Of a stretch of 61,276 nt of DNA, positions 42,781 through 50,225 are shown one piece after another (within the stretch, counting starts at the first letter, position 1; each line of letters opens with the position of its first letter). This DNA is from a virus. The notes under the pieces were generated by a model that saw only the letters and a program-made list of their open reading frames with translations, searched no databases and had not been told where the DNA came from. The stretch is from the IMG/VR virus record IMGVR_UViG_3300024262_000031, positions 1 to 61,276 of that record. One strand, 5' to 3'. The position numbers were made by a program, and so were the translations under genes.

Positions 42781-43656
42781 TTATACCGCGATAATGATAT
42801 AATTTTGAGTGGCGGCTAATGAGTCAACATACAACATATTAGCATTCTCGATTGGCAATACCAAAGTTTCACCGGCGTCCAGTGGATATCCATTGGCGCT
42901 ATTGAAGGCGTCAACTGTCGCGCCTCCGACCCAAATTGGGTTGTCAGTATCATTGTCATCGCGTGAGCGAATCATAATAAACTTGTCAGCCGCAGCAGCC
43001 GCTACTTGAGCAGAAGCATTAGCTCCACCTGTATTCGCTGTAGCCATAGATACAGAAGGCTCAGTCATCTTGATAGCTTCAATGTTAGCTACCTCAGCGA
43101 CATTCGCCACTTCAGCCACGTTTGCTACGTTTGTTACGCTAGCCACTACAGCTACGTTAGCAACTTCAGCTACGTTAGCAACTTCAGCTACGTTCGCTAC
43201 GTTTACAACGTTTGCTACGCTAGTTACGCTAGCCACTACGGCAACGTTAGCAACTTCGGCTACGTTAGCTACGTTAGTTACGCTAGTTACGCTAGCCACT
43301 ACAGCTACGTTAGCAACTTCAGCTACGTTAGCAACTTCAGCTACGTTAGCAACTTCAGCGACGTTAGCGACGTTAGCAACATTAGTTACGCTAGCCACTA
43401 CGGCAACGTTTGCTACGTTAGCTACTTCAGCTACGTTAGCAATGTTCGCAACTTCCGTTACGCTAGCAACGACAGCTACATTAGCTACGTTAGCGACTTC
43501 AGCTACGTTCGCAACTTCGGCCACGTTAGCGACCTCTTGAACGTTCGCTACTTCTTGAATGTTGAGTACTTCGTTTACCTGTGCGATGAAGTCGATATTA
43601 CCAACCTCAACGATAGTTTCGATAGTACCTTCAACAACATTTACGGGAATAGCCAT
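42781..43656 (-). CDS. (xVA)n-repeat fibre protein (291 aa)
   Basis: A 291-residue protein. After a short start with the first strand set (IPVNVVEGTIETIVEVGN), residues ~28-196 are an almost pure three-residue repeat x-V-A, where x is mainly N or E, with occasional V, S or T (for example EVANVAEVANVANVAVVASV). The DNA shows the matching 9-bp and 18-bp periods. Residues ~200-291 form a globular tip with a strand-rich pattern (PIWVGGATVDAFNSANG; AGETLVLPIENANMLYV). A beta-helix or beta-spiral stalk with a tip domain is implied. It lies directly after the portal gene, so it may be a head or portal-proximal fibre. Confidence 0.75.
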   Translation of the reverse strand: MAIPVNVVEGTIETIVEVGNIDFIAQVNEVLNIQEVANVQEVANVAEVANVAEVANVANVAVVASVTEVANIANVAEVANVANVAVVASVTNVANVANVAEVANVAEVANVAEVANVAVVASVTSVTNVANVAEVANVAVVASVTSVANVVNVANVAEVANVAEVANVAVVASVTNVANVAEVANVAEVANIEAIKMTEPSVSMATANTGGANASAQVAAAAADKFIMIRSRDDNDTDNPIWVGGATVDAFNSANGYPLDAGETLVLPIENANMLYVDSLAATQNYIIIAV

Positions 43657-43668
43657 ATGACATTACTC

Positions 43669-45525
43669 CTAATTTTGTTGGTTGTCGCGGCCTTCGCCAC
43701 GAACAGGTTTCTTGATAGATTCACGCATGGTCACATCCCGGCTCTCTTCTTTTTCTTCTTTACCTTCCGTAGCCGGATCGGAAGATACGTCGGTGAGACC
43801 TCGGGCTCCAGCCCGATCCTTATTACCCTCGCTACTCTCAGTTTCCTCGTCTCCTGATTGCGCTTCCTTTATACGCGATATACGCTCCATGTGGTCCTTC
43901 CTAGCTTGGAGGTATTCATTATCACTAAAGCCTAGAGCAATTGAGGCCGTTTGCTCACCAACTAACCCCGCCTCGCGCGACTTGATAATTACTTCAGGGT
44001 CGCTAGTGGTATAGTTTGCCGTCTCAACTTCCTTGTAGATTCGGTCTAAAGTATCCACTGAAACCTTCCCTGATAGCAGTGTAGATACAATAGTCTTCGC
44101 AAGCTCACGTTTAACTGTACCGCCAGGTACCGTGTACATAAGCTCAGCGACTTTGGTTGCCTCTTCAATACGATTTTTGTCAGTCTTCAAACTGTACCTA
44201 TCGGGATACTTGATTGTCGGGACCAAACGTTTTCGAGAAACACGTTCCTCGTACGCGGACCAAAATTCACCAATTCGACGCTCAGCACCTTCTAGGATGA
44301 GACCAATAAATGACAACCCAGCTTCCAAGCCTTGGTTATCCATTTCCTTGGACTCGGGTGATACACGCTTTCCAACTTTATTTTGTACAGCAAGCTGTAC
44401 TAGTTTACGTATATCGTCCTCAAGTTTTTCTTGCAGCTTAATAGAGGCTTCTAATGGTTCAGGTGACGGATGGATAAAGGACGGGGCTTCCATTTTCATG
44501 TCGTAAGCACGACCTTGGGTAGCACCCACTGTGATTTCTTTATCATGTGCGCCTTGCCCACCAGAAGTAGCCGTTCCATCGGGATTAGCTGCGTGTTTGA
44601 GGTGGTCTCCAACGGCACGCAAGTCTTGTTGTTCAATGTAAAAGGGATAATTCGCTTTCAACGCATACGCTACATCACTTGAGCCTAAATTCAATAAAGC
44701 GATTTGGTGTCTACATACATCCTTCAGTAAACTGTCACCTATATCCAACAACACAAACGGAATTTGAGTGAGTTCGAGTTCGATTGGTGCGTCCGTAGCT
44801 GGCATACCAGTGTACCTATCGACAGGGAGTCCTTTTGTGTCAAAGAATTGTACGTTTACTTTTCCAGTATCTTGATTGATCCACACCAGCCTGAAACGTT
44901 CGTAGGTGCCATCTGGGATACTAATCTGATATCCACCAGGTTGTTTGAACGTCGCACATCTATCCCGTAATAAAATGGCTTGAAATTCTTCTGGTCTACT
45001 GGGGTCAGAACAGGTCCATGAAAGAATGTCTTCTACTGGATATCTGTATAAATATGGTCGCATTTCGACTGTATCCGCAAGACTAGCTTGGCCACCGAAA
45101 CTTGGGGTAGTGACTGGCATATCAATATAACAACCGACCCGCCCCATTACTAGCAATTCTGTTAGGATATCAACACCCATGAACTTGTCCATACTGGACC
45201 CCTTCATGTCGATGCCGCCTTGTAATCCTTGAATAGCGTACTTATACGACTTAGAACCACCTTTACGAACGGCGTCGTTCAGGCGTTGAAAAATAGAGTT
45301 ACGCACATCGTTTACAGCAGCCTTAGCAAAGGCGGGTATGGGAGTAATAGATTTTCGTGAGTTGAAATCATCGTCACTCTCACGTGTCGTGAACTTTCGC
45401 AAATAGCTATTTACGAAGTACTCACCAGACTCGTACGTGTCTCTCCATAGTTGCCAATATCCCAAGTCCTTAATATAGACTGGGTGTCTAGCAGCAACTA
45501 AATTATGAAAGGTTGGACTCGCCAT
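43669..45525 (-). CDS. portal protein (DUF4055-like)
   Basis: A 618-residue portal candidate. Landmarks of the DUF4055 portal group are YIKDLGYWQLWRDTYESGEYF with FTTRESDDDFNSRKSITPIPAFAK near the start, ILTELLVMGRVGCYIDMP, and ILSWTCSDPSRPEEFQAILL. Others are FVLLDIGDSLLKDVCRHQIA with LLNLGSSDVAYALKANYPFY, and a long helical C-terminal wing (PEPLEASIKLQEKLEDDIRK). The end (560-618) is acidic and disordered. The portal ring sits at one capsid vertex and binds terminase. The gene lies between terminase and head fibre genes, as expected. A homing endonuclease gene and a small gene separate it from terminase. Confidence 0.88.
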   Translation of the reverse strand: MASPTFHNLVAARHPVYIKDLGYWQLWRDTYESGEYFVNSYLRKFTTRESDDDFNSRKSITPIPAFAKAAVNDVRNSIFQRLNDAVRKGGSKSYKYAIQGLQGGIDMKGSSMDKFMGVDILTELLVMGRVGCYIDMPVTTPSFGGQASLADTVEMRPYLYRYPVEDILSWTCSDPSRPEEFQAILLRDRCATFKQPGGYQISIPDGTYERFRLVWINQDTGKVNVQFFDTKGLPVDRYTGMPATDAPIELELTQIPFVLLDIGDSLLKDVCRHQIALLNLGSSDVAYALKANYPFYIEQQDLRAVGDHLKHAANPDGTATSGGQGAHDKEITVGATQGRAYDMKMEAPSFIHPSPEPLEASIKLQEKLEDDIRKLVQLAVQNKVGKRVSPESKEMDNQGLEAGLSFIGLILEGAERRIGEFWSAYEERVSRKRLVPTIKYPDRYSLKTDKNRIEEATKVAELMYTVPGGTVKRELAKTIVSTLLSGKVSVDTLDRIYKEVETANYTTSDPEVIIKSREAGLVGEQTASIALGFSDNEYLQARKDHMERISRIKEAQSGDEETESSEGNKDRAGARGLTDVSSDPATEGKEEKEESRDVTMRESIKKPVRGEGRDNQQN

Positions 45526-45536
45526 TATGACCTCTG

Positions 45537-45863
45537 TTATTTGGCATTTGCTTGGAAGAATTCACGGTCCCAAAGAAATGATCGCTTGGGGTATCTACCA
45601 AGTGTTAGTACCTTGATGACAATACGAAGTGGTAGACGAATAGACAGTTGAATTAACCGGCCGAAATATCGGTACGCGGCTTGTCTTCGTTGGATTCGAG
45701 CTTGCACACGCGGGCGTCTTCGCCACGCCTGCCAAAATTCTGTCAAAAGCGGGAAATCCCACCCAAATGTGATTACAGCGATCAAATGCTTGAGAAACGT
45801 AAGGATCGGACGATTCCGTCTCCACCACCCACGTCTTGCAAGTTGTCTTTCTGATATATCCAT
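45537..45863 (-). CDS. small basic protein (108 aa), possibly membrane-associated
   Basis: Starting at ATG 45863 (TTGGAG about eight bases upstream) gives 108 residues beginning MDISERQLARRGWWRRN. It is strongly basic and Trp/Arg-rich, with two hydrophobic stretches (ILTFLKHLIAVITFGW; LIQLSIRLPLRIVIKVLTLG). It is located between terminase and portal with the HNH gene next to it. No family is recognised. The in-frame ATG at 45890 would overlap the HNH promoter region and has no better ribosome site. Confidence 0.6.
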   Translation of the reverse strand: MDISERQLARRGWWRRNRPILTFLKHLIAVITFGWDFPLLTEFWQAWRRRPRVQARIQRRQAAYRYFGRLIQLSIRLPLRIVIKVLTLGRYPKRSFLWDREFFQANAK

Positions 45864-45883
45864 AGAATTTACTCCAATTTTAC

Positions 45884-45912
45884 TTGACATTGTGAAATTT
45901 GTGTGTTATACT
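45884..45912 (+). promoter_or_regulatory. sigma70 consensus promoter for the HNH gene
   Basis: TTGACA, 17-bp spacer, TATACT: an exact -35 box and optimal spacing, then TAATATAGGAGG. It faces the HNH gene whose ATG is at 45932, against the late block. It is nearly identical downstream of the -10 to the promoter at 17632. Confidence 0.9.
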
Positions 45913-45931
45913 TAATATAGGAGGTAAACGA

Positions 45932-46444
45932 ATGAAAGAACAGTGGCGAGACGTAGTCGGATATTCGGGATATTATCAGGTCTCGAATCTTGGTCGAGTT
46001 AGATCAGTTGATCGAGTTATAAAACATCAGTATTCTGGTACACTAAGGCTAAAAGGACAAGAACTTCAACAATGTCTTAGAGGTAGTTATCTTGCAGTGG
46101 GCTTATGTAGGGGTGGAATTACACGAACTATTCGCGTTCATCAGCTTGTAGCGACTGCATGGATAAAACCTAACTCCAGTGGTCAAAAAGTTAGACATGG
46201 TGTTAATGGTAAACTAGATAACTCGGTTACTAATCTTTCCTACGGCTCATTGAGTGATAATCAACTCGATAGGCGTCGAGATGGGACACACCGAGGGAAA
46301 CCTGTACGGCGGAGTGATGGGGTTGAATTTATTAACATGCAAGTAGCGGCTGAAGAATCAAATTGTCGTGCTAATAGTATCTGTAGTGTTTGTAAAGGTA
46401 AACATAAAACTACAGGTGGTTATGGTTGGGAATACATTTTATAG
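45932..46444 (+). CDS. NUMOD4-HNH homing endonuclease, intact
   Basis: A 170-residue single-module relative of the double gene at 17751. NUMOD4 (EQWRDVVGYSGYYQVSNLGR) is followed by the HNH core (VHQLVATAWIKP, RHGVNGKLDNSVTNLSYGS), RRDGTHRGKPVRR and NUMOD1-like DNA-binding residues (SDGVEFINMQVAAEESNC; VCKGKHKTTGGYGWEYIL). The ATG at 45932 has AGGAGG seven bases upstream. It is inserted between portal-side and terminase genes on the opposite strand, and its stop overlaps the terminase stop by six bases. Intergenic sites beside conserved packaging genes are common homing sites. It acts as a DNA cleaver that promotes its own inheritance in co-infection. Confidence 0.9.
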   Translation: MKEQWRDVVGYSGYYQVSNLGRVRSVDRVIKHQYSGTLRLKGQELQQCLRGSYLAVGLCRGGITRTIRVHQLVATAWIKPNSSGQKVRHGVNGKLDNSVTNLSYGSLSDNQLDRRRDGTHRGKPVRRSDGVEFINMQVAAEESNCRANSICSVCKGKHKTTGGYGWEYIL

Positions 46445-48106
46445 GAAAGCTTTGATATCTTTGTTCGTTACATAACTAGCTGCTAAGGGGAGAGCTATCT
46501 CAGAATAGCAACGGGCGTGAGCGTAATGATCAGCACCTGTTTCAACGTATTTGGCCACTGGGTTACCCAGTTCATCTCTTTCATACGTTCTTACTATGTT
46601 TTTCAATTGCTCTCGGTACTCCCGACCAATGTCACGAGGTAACATAATTCGTTTGGAACGAAATCGTCCCAAAGCCGCGTCTAACCAATTGGTTCGATCT
46701 ACAGTAGCTATTGAGGCTCCTAGATCATCCTCTTGTATCGAAATCTCTTTCCCTGTCTGTCCGCGTCTGTAACGACATAAAGACACATAACCGCGAAACC
46801 GTCGTGCAAACCGTCGAGCGTCATTGATTTGGGGTTCAGCATCTATCACACAGTGCATGATTTGCCACGTTCTCATAAGCTCGTCGAGTCGCTCAAACTC
46901 GTCACCAGCTATTTTACCCACCCAAAGAACTTTAGCGGTGGCTGCAACATTCAAATCATGTGACATTGTATCAAAGAAATATTCAGTTATTTCTACGTTA
47001 TGCCACAGACCTTGGTCTACCCCCATTACAATTAAACGGTCACTTCCTGTAGGTCTCTGCTCTTCTGAAATATAGTTAGCTAAACATTCATCAAGCATAT
47101 CGTCCGTGATTTGTCCACCTTCTGGGATGTAAGGAATGCCAAGTTTAGAGTTATTAAATTCAACGTTGGCTGCTTCATCTCCTAACCCCCGATGGTAAGC
47201 TTCAACTAATTCGCCGGGATTCACTGTCCGTGAATACATTTGATTCACGTGAAAACTTCTGTGATCCTTACCAGATTCTTCATTTGTGACGTGCCAGTTT
47301 GCCGTGTCTAACCAATCAGCTTTGGTTTCGTGGTCTAGTTTATGTCCACACTCTTTACATTTGAGATAAGAGTCTGCACATCGGGGATCATTTACATCTT
47401 CGCCAAAAATCTCGATACAGTCTGGCCAAGTAAGCTCAGTCCATTTGTTACAGTGCGGGCATTGAAATACCCACTCTTCCATTGTTCCCTTAACGTATAA
47501 TTTGTGTATGCCATATTTTGGAAGGGTCGGTGTGCTGATTGCAAAAATACTTTTGTCCATGTGCCCTGATAGACGTTCCATTGCCCGCCAAATAACTGCT
47601 TGATCCATCTCATCTAATTCGTCGAGAATTAGATATGACACTGGGATGGATTTTAGATTACTGTCGCCACGCGAACCACGAATATACAGTGGTATGGCTC
47701 CCGCTTGTTTCAAACTGATGGTATTAGTATCTGTAAACAATCCAGCAATATACGGTGAGTTCAGACAAGCACCACTGAATCGAGTTTTTGAGAAGTCGGA
47801 TGCATTACCTGCGGTGGGTAAAACGTATAAAACAGCCTTCTTCAACACATCTATTGTGAAAAAGGCTCGATTGATAGCTATCTCGGTTACGCCTAGCTGG
47901 GCTCCCTTCATCACTACATTGGTAGAAGCTTGTGAGTCAGATATCTCTCGACACCAAGGATGATTTGCAAAACTGAATGGTCCTGGAAAGTCTGTTTCTT
48001 CGCCCATGACGCGTCGATAGTTTGCCCACTTTGAACAAGTCGTGATGGTTCTGCTTCGCAAACCTTCTGCAATCGACTGGCGTAATTCGTTTATCAATTC
48101 ATTCAT
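46439..48106 (-). CDS. terminase large subunit (GpA-like)
   Basis: A 555-residue packaging ATPase-nuclease. The Walker A variant is KGAQLGVT (67-74), and Walker B is YLILDELDEMD (D162, E163). A motif III-like FAISTPTLPK follows at ~188. A zinc-ribbon insertion follows: CPHC (216-219) and CKEC (250-253), as in lambda GpA-family enzymes. The nuclease part has VMGVDQG (~350), the first metal Asp, and further acidic residues downstream (CVIDAEPQ). It pumps DNA into the procapsid through the portal and cuts the genome. Start ATG 48106. No small terminase is recognised with certainty; the 54970-55512 protein is a weak candidate. Confidence 0.93.
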   Translation of the reverse strand: MNELINELRQSIAEGLRSRTITTCSKWANYRRVMGEETDFPGPFSFANHPWCREISDSQASTNVVMKGAQLGVTEIAINRAFFTIDVLKKAVLYVLPTAGNASDFSKTRFSGACLNSPYIAGLFTDTNTISLKQAGAIPLYIRGSRGDSNLKSIPVSYLILDELDEMDQAVIWRAMERLSGHMDKSIFAISTPTLPKYGIHKLYVKGTMEEWVFQCPHCNKWTELTWPDCIEIFGEDVNDPRCADSYLKCKECGHKLDHETKADWLDTANWHVTNEESGKDHRSFHVNQMYSRTVNPGELVEAYHRGLGDEAANVEFNNSKLGIPYIPEGGQITDDMLDECLANYISEEQRPTGSDRLIVMGVDQGLWHNVEITEYFFDTMSHDLNVAATAKVLWVGKIAGDEFERLDELMRTWQIMHCVIDAEPQINDARRFARRFRGYVSLCRYRRGQTGKEISIQEDDLGASIATVDRTNWLDAALGRFRSKRIMLPRDIGREYREQLKNIVRTYERDELGNPVAKYVETGADHYAHARCYSEIALPLAASYVTNKDIKAFL

Positions 48107-48123
48107 CCAGTTAGTTAAATACA

Positions 48124-48218
48124 GAGATCGCTCAAGTGTTCGTAATTGGTCCTTAACGGCCTAGTTCAGTGGTCAGGCGGTTAATGATTCTCCGGGCGTT
48201 CACATCCTGAGCGATCTC
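48124..48218. other. 11-bp inverted repeat enclosing a tRNA-like segment
   Basis: GAGATCGCTCA (48124-48134) and TGAGCGATCTC (48208-48218) are exact complements that would close a ~95-nt structure. Inside, on the plus strand, is a D-arm-like GCC-TAGTTCAGTGGTCA-GGC and a T-loop-like GTTCACATC, but no paired acceptor or T stem. It lies in the 162-bp gap 48107-48268 upstream of terminase, where no gene is seen. It may be a decayed tRNA or a 5'-leader structure of terminase mRNA. Confidence 0.4.
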
Positions 48219-48268
48219 GTTTATCTTTCTACAAGCGTGCTTCGTTCAATGGTCATACGGCCTCAGTC

Positions 48269-48958
48269 TTAGTCTTTGGCCTCCACGTCCGGCTTCGGAG
48301 CCGGTTCAGGGGCCGGTTTAGGTTCAGGTGTCAGTGCCGGTTTTGGATCAGGGTCCGGTTTCCGACGCCGATAAGGTGCAGGGGCCGGTTTAGGGGCCGG
48401 TTTCGGTTCAGGTGTCAGTGCCGGTTTAGGGGCCGGTGGTGCCGGTTTAGGGGCCGGTGGTGCCGGTTTAGGGGCCGGTGGTGCCGGTTTAGGGGCCGGT
48501 GGTGCCGGTTTAGGGGCTGGTGGTGCCGGTTTCGGGGCCAGTGGGGCTGTGCTCTGCTTTGGTTCCACGTGATTTGAAACTCGTGCCGCAATTACCTTCC
48601 CACCGTTTGGCGAAGGTGTTCCCTCTTCATGAACAGAGTCTAAACCTGCTTTAGGAATTGGTTTCTGAGGGCTATAGGGTGGTGAATGGTCCACAATAGA
48701 GGCTGGCTTAGTCTCTACCCTGCGGAAATTTTCAGGTCGGTGACGCTCGGCGTCATACTCGACCCAGTCTTCTTCAAAAGCACGGCTCAACAGAAGTCTA
48801 CTGTTGTGATCGTAAGCATGAAAAGTAATCAAGTCGGGTTTACCTTGCAAATCAATCTCAGCCCGGGGGAGCATTTCAATGCGGTTGGCTCCCTTTGGCT
48901 CATAAATATGCAAACAAATCTTGGCAGTCCCAGGTGGGCATACAGGAAGTCGAAACAT
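48269..48958 (-). CDS. protein with Pro-Lys-Pro repeat tail (229 aa)
   Basis: Residues 1-~85 form a compact beta-rich domain (GTAKICLHIYEPKG; AEIDLQGKPDLITFHAYD; LLLSRAFEEDWVEYD). Residues ~135-229 are nearly pure Pro/Ala/Lys repeats: PPAPKPA in six tandem copies, then PEPKPAPKPAP variants. Extended Pro-rich rods of this kind span the periplasm in TonB or link domains in surface proteins, but no signal peptide or anchor is present here. It overlaps by one base with the next gene upstream (a protein with a membrane segment), so the two may work together. Confidence 0.7.
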   Translation of the reverse strand: MFRLPVCPPGTAKICLHIYEPKGANRIEMLPRAEIDLQGKPDLITFHAYDHNSRLLLSRAFEEDWVEYDAERHRPENFRRVETKPASIVDHSPPYSPQKPIPKAGLDSVHEEGTPSPNGGKVIAARVSNHVEPKQSTAPLAPKPAPPAPKPAPPAPKPAPPAPKPAPPAPKPAPPAPKPALTPEPKPAPKPAPAPYRRRKPDPDPKPALTPEPKPAPEPAPKPDVEAKD

Positions 48959-49500
48959 TAGCTATCCCTCCGATGTCGTTTTTGTTTGGGAATGGGCGGC
49001 TGGTCCAAGAACATAAGCACGGTAAGCAAAAGTCTGAGAATCGTGGGCCAGTTTTCTTTGAACCAAACAAGAACGGCCTGCCAGATAGTTGTCCAATCCA
49101 CATTGGATAGTTCAGCCTTTGGCATCTCGGCTCGAACCTTAGTCTCAAATGCTTGCCATGCGTCATACGGCTGACCGTCGCGCATTCGTACAGGTTTTTT
49201 AATCAAATCTACAATCATCCGATGCTCGGCGGTTGTAATATCACCGTGCCTACGAGCACGTCTAGCGGCCAGTCGAGTCAAAAATTTGAAGTCACGACCC
49301 ATCCGCGTTGGATGATCTTGATACTGGAGGGCGTACTGAAGAAATTCTTCGTCCCCCTCACCTTCCAGTAGAATCTCTTCATCCGTTTGAACTCCCACTT
49401 CCACTTCTGGGACGACTTCATCCTCTATGAGATGCCCACCTCTGGAGTATGGGGTGGATGGAAGTTCGTGTTCGTGTTCGTGTTCACTCATAGTTACCAT
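48958..49500 (-). CDS. acidic protein with C-terminal membrane anchor (180 aa)
   Basis: A 180-residue protein with a His/Glu-rich start (MSEHEHEHELPSTPYSRGG), an acidic region to residue ~50, a basic helical middle (RDFKFLTRLAARRARRHGD), then an amphipathic Trp-rich helix and a hydrophobic segment (WPTILRLLLTVLMFLDQ, ~151-167) followed by a basic end (KQKRHRRDS). Architecture fits a C-tail-anchored inner membrane protein. ATG 49500 overlaps the thioredoxin gene by seven bases. An in-frame ATG at 49491 is equally possible, and neither has a strong ribosome site. No family is recognised. Confidence 0.68.
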   Translation of the reverse strand: MVTMSEHEHEHELPSTPYSRGGHLIEDEVVPEVEVGVQTDEEILLEGEGDEEFLQYALQYQDHPTRMGRDFKFLTRLAARRARRHGDITTAEHRMIVDLIKKPVRMRDGQPYDAWQAFETKVRAEMPKAELSNVDWTTIWQAVLVWFKENWPTILRLLLTVLMFLDQPPIPKQKRHRRDS

Positions 49501-50204
49501 AGCCTATAACTGGGACCGCTTACAAAATCATAGTTTGGACGGTCGGGGTTTGGATTAGGTGTGGGTGGTAGTGGTAGTGGTAGGTCCGGTTGAGGCTTCT
49601 TTAAGTATTTCAAAATCTCAGACCTCGTAGTGGACCCAAAACGTTGAATCATTTCTCCGCCCTCAAAAATCATTATCGTTGGGTACGAAGAAACATTGTA
49701 TTGGTTGACGAGGGTGGTATTATATTTGTTGTGGGCTACATGAATTTCATATCCTTCAGCTTCTAAAGCTTCTATGATGGGATACATGCTTTTGCAAGGT
49801 TGACACCCATCCATAGTGAAGAAAATCAAGTATTCCGACGACGTATTCGGGATCGAAACCTTTTTCGCCCATCTTCGGGGGAATCTTGGTCCTGCTCCTT
49901 TGATATCCTCTTCCGTCTTCGTCTTCGATATTGGCTCTCTGGCCCAGTCGAGTCCGTCTCGTCCCAAGTCTCCCGTGGAGTTGAGTCCGTCGTATTCCTG
50001 GAGTCGAGCGGCGGTGCGCCTGAATGATCCAAGTAAGCGTCCCCTATCTCGGAAACCTTCGTCACTGTCTCTGGTACGTTGATCTTCTGACCGGACTTTA
50101 TACTTCTCCAGAGACCCCAGAGAAATCCAATCACTTTCCGCATGAGCTTGAACATAAGTCGGTCCCATTACTAAAAGTAGGACAATTGTTGCTAGTAATC
50201 GCAT
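49494..50204 (-). CDS. exported thioredoxin-like protein
   Basis: A 236-residue protein with a Sec-type signal peptide (MRLLATIVLLLVMGPTYVQA, probable cleavage near A20-H21). Residues ~20-120 are charged and poorly structured. Residues ~123-210 are a thioredoxin fold: YLIFFTMDGCQPCKSMYP with active-site C134 and C137 (CQPC), then VSSYPTIMIFEGG with cis-Pro P175, then the terminal helix. A Pro-rich tail follows (PLPLPPTPNPNP). It would act on disulfides in the periplasm or cell envelope. It lies 21 bp after the Tat-signal peptidase gene, which is also exported and Cys-dependent, so it may reduce or protect that enzyme (inference). Confidence 0.87.
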   Translation of the reverse strand: MRLLATIVLLLVMGPTYVQAHAESDWISLGSLEKYKVRSEDQRTRDSDEGFRDRGRLLGSFRRTAARLQEYDGLNSTGDLGRDGLDWAREPISKTKTEEDIKGAGPRFPRRWAKKVSIPNTSSEYLIFFTMDGCQPCKSMYPIIEALEAEGYEIHVAHNKYNTTLVNQYNVSSYPTIMIFEGGEMIQRFGSTTRSEILKYLKKPQPDLPLPLPPTPNPNPDRPNYDFVSGPSYRLW

Positions 50205-50225
50205 TTGTTTCCCCTCGTGCCCCTG

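Noticed and set aside
43006-43857. 283-residue plus-strand open frame rich in Tyr/Ser over the (xVA)n gene
   Set aside because: It is the antisense image of a 9-bp repeat; composition follows from the repeat, and the opposite strand gives the coherent xVA protein in operon with the portal.
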